A stretch of 16,970 bases of DNA from JAISGQ01 sp045536305 (GCA_045536305.1 JAZSNH010000016.1:1-16970); one strand, 5' to 3'; shown: positions 7,381 to 14,561, numbered from the stretch's first letter. Made by a program: numbers and translations. Notes: generated by a model from the sequence alone, not told the origin.

Positions 7381-8761
7381 ATATAGTCTCTCTTTCATTC
7401 ATCGGCTTATATTCTCTGCGGTCTGCAATATTCATATATGCGGGACGAATGATCTTTCCAACGTTTATATTTTCTTCTATAAGGTGAGCGCTCCATCCTG
7501 CAATTCTTGCAATAGCAAATATCGGTGTATAAAGCTCCAGCGGAAGATTCAGCATCTTATATACAAATCCGCTGTAAAAATCTATATTTGCGCTTACTCC
7601 CTTATAGGTTTTTCTTCGCTTTCCAATTATCTGCGGCGCAATGCGTTCAACGGTAGAATACAATTTATATTCTTTTTCAAAGCCCTTTTCTTCGGAAAGG
7701 CTCTTTACAAATCCCCTGAAAACGCCTGCACGAGGATCTGAAAGAGAATAGATGGCATGACCCATACCGTAAATCAAGCCTGAATTGTCAAAAGCTTTTT
7801 TATCAAGCACATTTTCAAGATATTGAGTTATCTGCTCTTCATCTGTCCAGTCATCAAGAGTCTTCATCATATCATCAAACATCTGCACTACCTTTATATT
7901 TGCACCGCCATGTCTTGGACCCTTGAGCGAACCGAGCGCACCGGCGATCACCGAATACGTATCTGTTCCCGAAGATGCAACAACATGGGTAGTAAAGGTT
8001 GAGTTATTACCACCGCCATGTTCTGCATGCAGCACAAGCGCAAGGTCAAGTATCCTTGCCTCAAGTTCGGTATAGGTACTGTCAGATCTGAGCATATATA
8101 AGATGTTTTCGGCAGTCGAAAGCTCCGGACGGGGTGTGTGAATAAACAGGCTTCCGTTATTGTGGTAATGCTCATACGCCTGATATCCATAAACCGACAG
8201 AAGCGGAAACAGCGCAATAAGCTGCAGGCACTGACGTACTACATTCGGAAGAGATGTATCATTTGCGTTTCCGTCGTATGAGTATAATGTAAGTACGCTT
8301 CGTGCAAGGGTATTCATCATATCAAAGCTTGGTGCTTTCATTATTATGTCTCGCACAAAGCTTGTCGGCAAGCTTCTGTAACCGGCAAGCACTGCACAAA
8401 ACTCCTGAAGCTGTTCATGGGTTGGAAGTTCGCCGAACAGCAGCAGATATGCAGTCTCTTCAAAGCCAAAGCGTTTGTCATCGAGAAATCCCTTTGTAAG
8501 CTGATTTATATCATAGCCTCTGTAAAACAGTTGCCCCTCACACGGTATCCGCTCGCCGTTTACCTCTTTTGTCGACTGTATTTCGGATATCTCTGTAAGT
8601 CCTGTAAGAACACCGCGTCCATCAAGGTCTCTGAGGCCTCTTTTTACTTCATACTTACTGTAAAGCGAAGTATCAATCGTGCTGCTTCTCACACATTTTT
8701 CAGAGTAACGCTCTATCGTCGGTGTTACTTTTGTAAATTCGGTATTATTATTTAAAATCAT
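7379..8761 (-). CDS. gltA: citrate synthase
   Basis: 460 residues, slightly longer than usual because of an N-terminal extension of about 40 residues. Condenses oxaloacetate and acetyl-CoA to citrate; in an anaerobe this chiefly supplies 2-oxoglutarate for glutamate. The catalytic triad is visible by family alignment: HAEHGG (H248), YGMGHAIY (H335) and ANIDFYSG (D394); GSLKGPRHGGAN (277-288) and SDPRAG (341-346) are also diagnostic. RBS GGAG lies 8 nt before the ATG. The start is 16 bp downstream of the marR-type gene, so both very likely share the promoter at 9264-9292, making the regulator a probable controller of citrate synthesis. The symbol could equally be citZ. Confidence 0.96.
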   Translation of the reverse strand: MILNNNTEFTKVTPTIERYSEKCVRSSTIDTSLYSKYEVKRGLRDLDGRGVLTGLTEISEIQSTKEVNGERIPCEGQLFYRGYDINQLTKGFLDDKRFGFEETAYLLLFGELPTHEQLQEFCAVLAGYRSLPTSFVRDIIMKAPSFDMMNTLARSVLTLYSYDGNANDTSLPNVVRQCLQLIALFPLLSVYGYQAYEHYHNNGSLFIHTPRPELSTAENILYMLRSDSTYTELEARILDLALVLHAEHGGGNNSTFTTHVVASSGTDTYSVIAGALGSLKGPRHGGANIKVVQMFDDMMKTLDDWTDEEQITQYLENVLDKKAFDNSGLIYGMGHAIYSLSDPRAGVFRGFVKSLSEEKGFEKEYKLYSTVERIAPQIIGKRRKTYKGVSANIDFYSGFVYKMLNLPLELYTPIFAIARIAGWSAHLIEENINVGKIIRPAYMNIADRREYKPMNERETI

Positions 8762-8777
8762 ATACTCATCTCCTGTT

Positions 8778-9224
8778 TCAACGGGTTGAAAGCTTATGCA
8801 TTATTCCGTTTAATGTACGAATCGAATCACACAATTCCTGTATTTCATCATCATTAAGCTTTGAAAATGTCGTTTTTATATACTCAGAGAAACACTCTCT
8901 TCGATGCTTTATGTATTCAAGCGTTTCTCCCGATATTTCCGAGATAATAATACGTTTGTCATTTTCATCATGATGCCTGCTTACATGCCCTTCCTGCGAC
9001 AGCCTTCCGATAACCTTTGTCATCTGTTGTTTTGTAATATGCATAGAATCTGCAAGCTCTGTCATTGTCATCGGTCCGTTCATAGCCAGCTTACACATTG
9101 TATATATCTGAAGTGCGGTAAAGTTATCCTTAAACCGCTCTTCAAAAGGCCGTGAAAGATGCTCAGACATGAGAACAACAAAATCAATTATATCCCCTGT
9201 CACTTGCGGTGGAAATTCATTCAT
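8778..9224 (-). CDS. MarR family transcriptional regulator
   Basis: 148 residues, normal MarR size. Winged helix-turn-helix at about 52-97: MTELADSMHITKQQMTKVIGRL is the DNA-reading helix region, and HDENDKRIIISEIS is the beta-wing with the conserved D-x-R-type residues. The flanking helices at both ends form the dimer interface in this family. MarR proteins are dimeric repressors released by small ligands or oxidation; the ligand here is unknown. RBS GGAG at 9233-9236. Its own promoter is overlapped by an inverted repeat, which indicates autoregulation. It is the first gene of an operon with citrate synthase. Confidence 0.92.
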   Translation of the reverse strand: MNEFPPQVTGDIIDFVVLMSEHLSRPFEERFKDNFTALQIYTMCKLAMNGPMTMTELADSMHITKQQMTKVIGRLSQEGHVSRHHDENDKRIIISEISGETLEYIKHRRECFSEYIKTTFSKLNDDEIQELCDSIRTLNGIMHKLSTR

Positions 9225-9240
9225 ATACCCATCTCCGCGA

Positions 9241-9266
9241 AATTGGTAAACTTTTGTTTACTAATT
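9241..9266. promoter_or_regulatory. probable MarR operator
   Basis: Inverted repeat AATTGGTAAAC (9241-9251) / GTTTACTAATT (9256-9266) with a TTTT centre; 10 of 11 positions pair. It covers the -10 box end and the expected transcript start of the marR-type gene, the classical position for repression. The assignment to this regulator is inference from position and symmetry. Confidence 0.7.
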
Positions 9267-9292
9267 ATAGATTTTTTTCCTTATATAGTCAA
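9264..9292 (-). promoter_or_regulatory. near-consensus sigma-A promoter of the marR-citrate synthase operon
   Basis: On the minus strand, -35 TTGACT (9287-9292), 17-nt spacer, -10 TATAAT (9264-9269); predicted start near 9257, leader about 33 nt. Such a strong promoter fits control mainly by repression. Confidence 0.85.
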
Positions 9293-9363
9293 TTAAAGTT
9301 TGTGAATTTTTATTGAATAATGTATTTGTTTTATCTTCTCAAGCTTAATAAAAGACAGCAAAT

Positions 9364-9389
9364 GCCGCCGTGGACAATCCCGCGGCGGC
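9364..9389 (-). terminator. GC-rich hairpin after the DUF6985-like pseudogene
   Basis: Arms 9364-9373 and 9380-9389 pair over 10 bp with one T-G wobble (GCCGCCG/CGGCGGC core), loop ACAATC. On the minus strand it is followed by ATTTGCTGTCTTTTATT, only a weak U-tract. It lies about 37 bp beyond the pseudogene stop; terminator function is likely but not certain. Confidence 0.5.
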
Positions 9390-9426
9390 GCTTAACTGTT
9401 CATATCAAAAAACTGAAATTAACACC

Positions 9427-9957
9427 TTATGCTTCATCATGCCAGATGCAGTAATAATCATCTTCATCTCCCCATGGATCCAAACCATTGGACTGACCGA
9501 CATACAGCAAATCATCATTACGAATAATAATCATGCATTGATGCTCAGGCTCCCAAGGACATTCACACTCGATACCGTATCCAACGCCCTCACCACCCTG
9601 AGGATCAACGCACAGTGTAGGTTCTGTCAGGTATTCGATAAGACTTTTGCCCGATTTATATCCCTCCGTAACTTTTTCGGAATTATCGACAATATTTTTG
9701 AATATTCCCATAGCCTTCCATTCTTCATACATATACAGAAAGAATTTCACGAGATAATCTTCCAGCTTTGAACACAGCTCTGTGTTGCTCTTTAATGCAT
9801 TGTAATGCATAATACATTTTTCCGCATACTCTTCTGTTGCGCCTTCGCCAACAAGTATCTAAACCTTCATTTTCCCTTCAAACTATGAGCAGGAATCAAA
9901 TTAGCCATCCACAAATAAACCGTTTTCATCAATCTGCAAATCTCTGATAATTGACAT
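9427..9957 (-). pseudogene. DUF6985-like gene with three in-frame stop codons
   Basis: From the ATG at 9957-9955 (RBS CAGGAG at 9965-9970, 7-nt spacing) one frame of 177 codons runs to 9427, broken by TAA (9901-9903), TAG (9883-9885) and TAG (9859-9861). There is no frameshift: protein-like sequence continues on both sides of each stop (MSIIRDLQIDENGLFVDG, FDSCS, FEGKMKV, then ILVGEGATEEYAEK). After the last stop 144 codons remain, with an acidic and aromatic C-terminus: GYGIECECPWEPEH, IIIRNDDLLYVG and PWGDEDDYYCIWHDEA. This matches my memory of DUF6985 proteins, which are uncharacterised and often scattered near immunity-type genes. Translation could restart at MHYNALK (9810), but no good RBS precedes it. 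Promoter intact at 9996-10024. Confidence 0.75.
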
Positions 9958-9995
9958 TTCTATTCTCCTGACATCTTTAATTTTTTGCATTTGAA

Positions 9996-10024
9996 ATTAT
10001 ATCCCACACTCATCAGTTATTCAA
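9996..10024 (-). promoter_or_regulatory. sigma-A-type promoter of the DUF6985-like pseudogene
   Basis: On the minus strand, -35 TTGAAT (10019-10024), 17-nt spacer, -10 TATAAT (9996-10001). Predicted start near 9989, about 32 nt before the ATG. The promoter has not decayed although the reading frame has. Confidence 0.7.
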
Positions 10025-10095
10025 TATAATCTCATTTTACAACGATTCTTCCCTATATCGAAACGAACATTAAAGCGTTACCGACTCCTGAGTTT

Positions 10096-11202
10096 TCACT
10101 TTTTGCTATGAATTAGTTGCTTTTTACTGTATTTTACCCCTGTTGCAAAGCATAAAAACGGAATGCAGGCAGTTATCTCACAGCATACAAGAGTTATAAG
10201 AGCCGATATCAGAACTGTGCCAAAATACAGCACGGCTGTATTTTCCCCGAATATGTAATACAGCATATATTGAGCCAAAACTATCCATACAAAATGATAG
10301 ATATAATAAAGAAACGACCTTGTACTCATATAGCCCGATACTTTTCCGTTAAAGTTCAGGTGTCTTTTCGCAACACCCATCAGACCAATTATCATAAACC
10401 ACTCTGATATATATTTTGCGATGGTATTAAGCATGTTATAATCCTTGCCCGACCAGATAAAAAGATACACATTTACAAGAGATGCCACGAACCCTATACC
10501 AAAGAGCAGCAGGCAATTTTTCTCTGCCTTCTTCATTGTATCTTCATTTGAAAACACAAAGTATCCGAGTAAAAAGAGGTATGTAAACTCCACAAGGCTT
10601 TTACCGCCGATCGAAAGCAATTCGCTCAGCATCGGCAGCGGCAGACCCAATATTATAACTACCCAAAACGGAATTTCTTTTTGCTGCTTTGTGTTCGTCT
10701 TTCTGGTCAGTGCAAAAACCGCAGCACTCAACACAGAAATAACCATCAGATATAGCAAAAACCAGAATTGTCCGAATGAAAAACCTCCGTCTGCACCTGT
10801 CAAGTCGGTGAATTTTGTAAAGAAAACGGCATAATGCCGCAGAAAACCGCCGTTATATCCACAGTTGAATTTATCGGCAATATATGACATAATCGGCATC
10901 AAAACTATCGTTCCGAACAGACATGGCACCAAAAGTCTCTCTACCCTTTCGGCAAGGTATTCCTTAATCGTTCTTTTTTGCAGTGCAAATTTTGTGCTTA
11001 TCCCTGCCAGCACAAACATCAGCGGCATAAAATACGGGCTGAAAAAGACAACGATACTACTGATAAGCCTGCTTTCACCCAAAATGATGTAATTCGGTTC
11101 TCCCCAAACATTCCATGCCATTGCTGTATGATATGGTATGAGCAGAACAAGCAGCATCCATCTTAAATTATCAATGTAATGCTTTCGCATATTTATATTC
11201 AT
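10096..11202 (-). CDS. acyltransferase family 3 membrane protein
   Basis: 368 residues with about ten hydrophobic segments, fitting the acyltransferase-3 (OafA/YrhL-like) family that moves acyl groups onto extracellular or envelope glycans. The N-terminus RKHYIDNLRWMLLVLLIPYHTAMAW carries the conserved Arg...His pattern (H25). SPYFMPLMFVLAGIST (54-69) and the GQFWFLLYLMVISV segment are also typical, as is the late YIYHFVWIVLAQYML helix. Substrate unknown. RBS GGGAGAG at 11208-11214, 5 nt before the ATG. It reads the same way as the SUKH-like gene 80 bp upstream, separated by a strong hairpin without a U-tract, so co-transcription is possible. Confidence 0.87.
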   Translation of the reverse strand: MNINMRKHYIDNLRWMLLVLLIPYHTAMAWNVWGEPNYIILGESRLISSIVVFFSPYFMPLMFVLAGISTKFALQKRTIKEYLAERVERLLVPCLFGTIVLMPIMSYIADKFNCGYNGGFLRHYAVFFTKFTDLTGADGGFSFGQFWFLLYLMVISVLSAAVFALTRKTNTKQQKEIPFWVVIILGLPLPMLSELLSIGGKSLVEFTYLFLLGYFVFSNEDTMKKAEKNCLLLFGIGFVASLVNVYLFIWSGKDYNMLNTIAKYISEWFMIIGLMGVAKRHLNFNGKVSGYMSTRSFLYYIYHFVWIVLAQYMLYYIFGENTAVLYFGTVLISALITLVCCEITACIPFLCFATGVKYSKKQLIHSKK

Positions 11203-11225
11203 GCCATCTCTCCCATAAAATGTTC

Positions 11226-11269
11226 ATTGCTTACAGTTCGGACGCAATGCGTCCCGAGCTGTAAGCAAT
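11226..11269. repeat. 44-nt imperfect inverted repeat between the acyltransferase and SUKH-like genes
   Basis: ATTGCTTACAG on the left pairs with CTGTAAGCAAT on the right, continuing through TCGG-GACGC / GCGTCCCGA with one wobble and one bulge around an AAT loop. No U-tract follows on either strand. It may be an mRNA-processing or stabilising hairpin, a weak terminator, or a copy of a dispersed palindromic repeat. Confidence 0.6.
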
Positions 11270-11281
11270 ATTCTTTCTAAA

Positions 11282-11878
11282 TTAAATACCATTGTGTTTT
11301 TTGCATAATGTGCAGAACTCCTCATCATTCATACGCAGTAAATTTTCAGATTTACAGTAATCGTCATCAGTCGGCTCAATCTCAAACACAGGGTATATCA
11401 AAAGTCCTTTGATAAGCTTTTTATATACGGCTTCAATATCTGTGTCCAAATTTTCTTCCGTCAGAAATTTCTCTAATATATCCGACGGCTTTTTTTCATA
11501 AGAATCAGCTTCATATTCACTCATGAAATTTTCAAAGCTTTCCAATGAATTTGCTGAAAAAGAGATAAATTTCAAAACAAGAAGAATATTGATAAAATCA
11601 TCTACCGATTCGGCTATGTAACCTGCTCCGCCTTCCGAATCAATATACGCGACATGCAGATCATTTACTATTACATATACCCCACCTGCCCCGTCGTCAG
11701 TAAATGGAACAAGTTCAAAATTCTGCTTGCATCCACCTTCCATAAGCCAGCTTAGCTGTTCCTCCAGCTCCGCAGGCATAAGCAGCTTCGGATCACAGAT
11801 CTTGTACACCTCTTCCTTTAAAACCGAATCTGAATTTATCCTGCCAAGATAATAATACAGTTTTTCTGTCTGTGTCAT
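11282..11878 (-). CDS. SUKH/SMI1-KNR4-like protein, possible orphan immunity protein
   Basis: 198 residues from the ATG at 11878, chosen because TGAGGT (11884-11889) sits 5 nt ahead; an upstream in-frame ATG at 11923 has no RBS. It is acidic and soluble. The stretch LVPFTDDGAGGVYVIVNDLHVAYIDSEGGAGYIAESVDDFINILL (about 56-100) has the G-GG-Y...I-Y-DSEG-AGYIA pattern I associate with SUKH/SMI1 domains; an ELEEQL helix precedes it at 37-42. Many SUKH proteins neutralise secreted polymorphic toxins, but no toxin gene is seen here. The family call is by pattern only and could be a neighbouring DUF. Confidence 0.6.
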   Translation of the reverse strand: MTQTEKLYYYLGRINSDSVLKEEVYKICDPKLLMPAELEEQLSWLMEGGCKQNFELVPFTDDGAGGVYVIVNDLHVAYIDSEGGAGYIAESVDDFINILLVLKFISFSANSLESFENFMSEYEADSYEKKPSDILEKFLTEENLDTDIEAVYKKLIKGLLIYPVFEIEPTDDDYCKSENLLRMNDEEFCTLCKKHNGI

Positions 11879-12206
11879 GTTGCACCTCATTAACTTTATT
11901 TTTATCAGAAAGGGTAAATGCAAGCAAGGCCGCCGTGCAGAAACTTACCTTGCGCGGCAGTTGATGTTTTGCACGACAAACTGGGATTTGTCTTATTGAT
12001 GTGTGTATATCAGGCTCCCTCTGATAAGGGAAGTAATTAAAACAGCAACGTTTATTTGTTTAACAAATTCAAGTTTATCATTCTGCTTTCTTTCTCATTA
12101 TACCACATCCAAACCAAACCTTCAACAAACACGCTCGCCGTGTATAAATCCCCTCGGATTACAGATACTAACAGCGTAATTTGTAAAACAAGGAGAATTC
12201 ATATAT
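11879..12206. other. 328-bp intergenic region without a recognisable gene
   Basis: Mostly A/T-rich. Contains a short palindrome ATTTGTT-T-AACAAAT (12054-12068), and at about 12010-12033 a GGCTCCCTC/AAGGGA element that resembles short dispersed repeats in Ruminococcaceae genomes (from memory, unverified). A GC-rich patch GCCGCCG...GCGCGGC at 11930-11956 resembles the hairpin at 9364-9389. A TATAAA at about 12140 could be a -10 for the abrB-like gene, but it lacks a convincing -35. Confidence 0.4.
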
Positions 12207-12383
12207 ATGAAAGCAACCGGAATAGTCCGCAGAATAGACGACCTCGGTCGTGTGGTAATCCCAAAAGAAATCCGCCGTACAATGCGAATCCGCGAGGGCG
12301 ACCCGTCACAGACGATATTGATACCGTGGGAGAGATTCTGCTTTGCCGTGCTGGAGCTGGGGAAACGGCAAGGCTGGGTGTAG
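12207..12383 (+). pseudogene. AbrB/SpoVT-type transition regulator, N-terminal DNA-binding domain only (58 aa)
   Basis: The ATG at 12207 has AAGGAGA at 12190-12196. Residues 1-33 (MKATGIVRRIDDLGRVVIPK followed by EIRRTMRIREGDP) are a textbook AbrB/SpoVT swapped-hairpin DNA-binding domain. Family members normally continue with an L-E-I-[FY]-TDR-type sequence; here residues 34-58 (SQTILIPWERF...GWV) are unrelated and a stop follows. No other frame past the breakpoint (about 12303) restores the family sequence, so this looks like a junction with foreign DNA rather than a simple frameshift. The 58-aa product could still fold and bind DNA as a dimer, but I treat it as a truncated gene. Confidence 0.7.
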
Positions 12384-12416
12384 GGTACATAGGGGAGAAA
12401 AGTAAAGATAGAAGAA

Positions 12417-12450
12417 AACAGAGCCGGACTTGAAAGAATCCGGCTCTGTT
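12417..12450 (+). terminator. hairpin terminator downstream of the abrB-like fragment
   Basis: Perfect 12-bp stem, AACAGAGCCGGA (12417-12428) / TCCGGCTCTGTT (12439-12450), 10-nt loop. The plus-strand downstream sequence reads GCGTGTGTTATAGTTTTTG, a poor and late U-tract, so efficiency is uncertain. Confidence 0.6.
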
Positions 12451-12733
12451 GCGTGTGTTATAGTTTTTGCATCTTGCGTTGTAACAGTATGACACTACCG
12501 GTATAAACTCAAGAATTTCTGCAGGTGCGTTCATATACGTGCCTTGTTATTATCCTAATCATCAATGGAAGGATCATTTTGCTTTCCAGTGCTCCTCTTC
12601 TTTGAACGCCATTGGTCATGTGATGCAATGTACTCAATCACTTCGATGGGTGTCATTTTTCTTGCCCTAAACTGGATATGTGATTTTGCGGGGTTTCCTG
12701 TTTAAAAATAATTTTCACGGAACAGTGCCAAAA
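12451..12733. other. region of short gene remnants
   Basis: No full gene. On the minus strand a 33-codon ORF lies at 12555-12656, and about 20 nt after its stop an AAGG-preceded ATG (12534) opens a frame beginning MNAPAEILEFIPVVSYCYNAR. That second frame then runs antisense through the terminator and the abrB-like fragment, so only its first part could be a genuine gene start. The arrangement looks like the decayed tail of an operon led by the nuclease-like gene. Confidence 0.35.
12555..12656 (-). CDS. tiny ORF or gene remnant (33 aa), function unknown
   Basis: Begins MTPIEVIEYIASHDQW and ends in a basic then acidic tail (RSKKRSTGKQNDPSIDD). The frame is open about 45 nt further upstream (NPAKSHIQFRARK), so it may be the end of a longer lost gene. 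A weak AGGG lies about 9 nt before the ATG. It follows the nuclease-like gene by 77 bp in the same direction. I do not recognise it. Confidence 0.25.
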   Translation of the reverse strand: MTPIEVIEYIASHDQWRSKKRSTGKQNDPSIDD

Positions 12734-14491
12734 TTATATTGACGCAACATAGTAAGCGTCGCGACCAACTGAAACTATTTTGTCATCAGAACAACTAATT
12801 TGTACTTTATTCAGTCTTTTTCTTAATTTAGCAACTGCCTGTGCACTCTTCTTTGTATTTTTTGCCTCCATAAATACTACCTGCCCGCATTTGCGCAGAG
12901 GATGAATTATCAGTCCGTCAAATTCAGCGAATGTTGTGCCATCTTCAGGTTTAATCAAAACGATGCTGGCGGGAATCAAAAGGCTGGTATCACTTATAGA
13001 ATCACCCTCAAGCAGTGTCCGCATAAATTCAGCCTCATGCCGTTGTGCGTCGTCTCCCTGTTTTTTGCGAAGCAATTTATCCAGCTCTACAATACGATTG
13101 CATTTTCCGCGGGTACAGATACAACATATCGACTTACCGATGGTACTCTCAATTTTGATTTGCTCTGCACCGAGCAAATGATGCAAAAAGAACTTTGCAA
13201 TCAACAAAAAGCGAGCATCTGAGGGAATGATGCCGGGGCATTTTTGCAGACAGGATATACAAGCCTGTACTACCCTCAGCGCTGTTTTTTGAGGTGTTTT
13301 ACAATGCTGAGCAATAGATATTAGGATTGTGCGCTCCTTTTCATGGGTGTGATAGGAATGACGATCGTAATATCCAACACAAACACCTTGCATACGTATC
13401 AATTTATCAATCAATGAAAATGTCTCTTCGCGAAGTGAAGCAGGAAAGGTTATTTTGAGAATGTTATTATCATGTATAGTGCTGCAGGGGTATTTTCTAT
13501 TAAGCGGACTGTTTTTATTAAGAAACGCATTCTTGTAGTAGTCAAAGCCCGGCAAAGCCAATTCTTGCAACATATGCTTAACCATTAGTGTTGAAATTCT
13601 GAAATAGCTGATAGATTTTGATCGGTCATTATACAGTGTTTCCTGCAAAAATTTTTGAATACCGGATATCAAGCTTTCTGCTTTATGACTGTTGCCATAT
13701 TCAGTTAATAACTCTTCGAAGAGATAACGCATTCCTTCTTTATTAGATATATCAAGCCCTATTGGAACAGAAGAAACCGGAAGATCATAGGTAATGAAGG
13801 CAATATCTCTGACTTTGCGAAACAGCTTGAATATCTCGTGAAGTCTGCTTTCGGAGCTTAACTGGTCAGCAAGAATGTATGCGTATATAAGTTCTTTTGC
13901 TATTATTACAGAAGGGATTTGTTTACAACGATCCAAAATGAGCAATGAATTGAGAAGATGTAGGTGGTGATAGTTTTGCATATCCAATATTTTTTTTGCG
14001 CATTCTTGGTAACGAGAATTTTCCGAGCTACCAATCAGACTGTCGCGAAAAGCCAAACTCTTTTGCGATAGTAGTAATACTGCCTGCGAAGCTGCGAATG
14101 TATTATAAAAATGTCCAATGTTATACGCAAACGCGAAAATTCTAACTATATCTCCTGCTGTAGGAGTAGCATCAATATTACTGCAAGCTAAAAAATCTTC
14201 GGGATGAACTCTAAGGCTGTATGAATGAATGCGTTCGTTTTTTACTACATCTTCGATGATTGTATGGTAGTGAAGCTGTAATACTATGTAGTCAAAACGA
14301 GATTTGCGCTGTTTTTTTGCTGTACGGATCACACCTAATTGGGGCAGATCTTTCAATCTGTTAATAACATTTATTTGCTCAAGTTCACATATCAACTCAT
14401 GACAAAGATCATAGAAATCAATATTTGCCGTTACATGGCTTGAGTTTTTCCTTTTCGGGAGATAAATGTTTTGACGAAGGATTTTTTCCAT
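12734..14491 (-). CDS. unnamed defence-type protein with C-terminal PD-(D/E)XK nuclease-like domain (585 aa)
   Basis: The start is set at the ATG 14491, which has GGAG 8 nt ahead; a GTG three codons upstream overlaps that RBS. The last ~100 residues fit a PD-(D/E)XK nuclease: helix RHEAEFMRTLLEGD (about 484-497), then AEFDGLII (D525) and VVFMEAKNTKK (E542, K544). Just before it is a Cys cluster, CCICTRGKC (456-464), which might bind metal. The middle is helical; FAYNIGHFYN (about 121-130) recalls the HDIGH motif of HD phosphohydrolases but lacks the HD pair, so any HD relation would be degenerate. No membrane segment. I recognise no family. It diverges from hsdM, has its own promoter (14533-14561), and probably belongs to the same defence locus. 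Nuclease activity is inference. Confidence 0.75.
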   Translation of the reverse strand: MEKILRQNIYLPKRKNSSHVTANIDFYDLCHELICELEQINVINRLKDLPQLGVIRTAKKQRKSRFDYIVLQLHYHTIIEDVVKNERIHSYSLRVHPEDFLACSNIDATPTAGDIVRIFAFAYNIGHFYNTFAASQAVLLLSQKSLAFRDSLIGSSENSRYQECAKKILDMQNYHHLHLLNSLLILDRCKQIPSVIIAKELIYAYILADQLSSESRLHEIFKLFRKVRDIAFITYDLPVSSVPIGLDISNKEGMRYLFEELLTEYGNSHKAESLISGIQKFLQETLYNDRSKSISYFRISTLMVKHMLQELALPGFDYYKNAFLNKNSPLNRKYPCSTIHDNNILKITFPASLREETFSLIDKLIRMQGVCVGYYDRHSYHTHEKERTILISIAQHCKTPQKTALRVVQACISCLQKCPGIIPSDARFLLIAKFFLHHLLGAEQIKIESTIGKSICCICTRGKCNRIVELDKLLRKKQGDDAQRHEAEFMRTLLEGDSISDTSLLIPASIVLIKPEDGTTFAEFDGLIIHPLRKCGQVVFMEAKNTKKSAQAVAKLRKRLNKVQISCSDDKIVSVGRDAYYVASI

Positions 14492-14532
14492 AAGAATCAC
14501 TCCGATGAATTATATATTCTTAATGTACTTTG

Positions 14533-14561
14533 ATTATAATGCAAAAGTCACATCTTGTAAA
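14533..14561 (-). promoter_or_regulatory. sigma-A-type promoter of the nuclease-like gene
   Basis: On the minus strand, -35 TTTACA (14556-14561), 17-nt spacer, -10 TATAAT (14533-14538). Predicted start near 14526, leader about 35 nt. A second TATAAT nearer the gene has no matching -35. Confidence 0.7.

Noticed and set aside
9859..9903. An altered genetic code or selenocysteine explaining the in-frame stops
   Set aside because: TAA, TAG and TGA all end other genes here, and none of the three stops is TGA, so selenocysteine is excluded and pseudogenisation is the simplest reading.
12056..12433. A 125-codon plus-strand frame
   Set aside because: It overlaps the abrB-like start in another frame; its first half is low-complexity translation of intergenic DNA. 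Only its later TDDIDTVGEIL part may be a fragment of another gene.
12199..12534. A 111-codon minus-strand frame as a complete gene
   Set aside because: Only the first ~30 residues look plausible; the remainder is the reverse complement of a terminator stem and of the abrB-like coding region.
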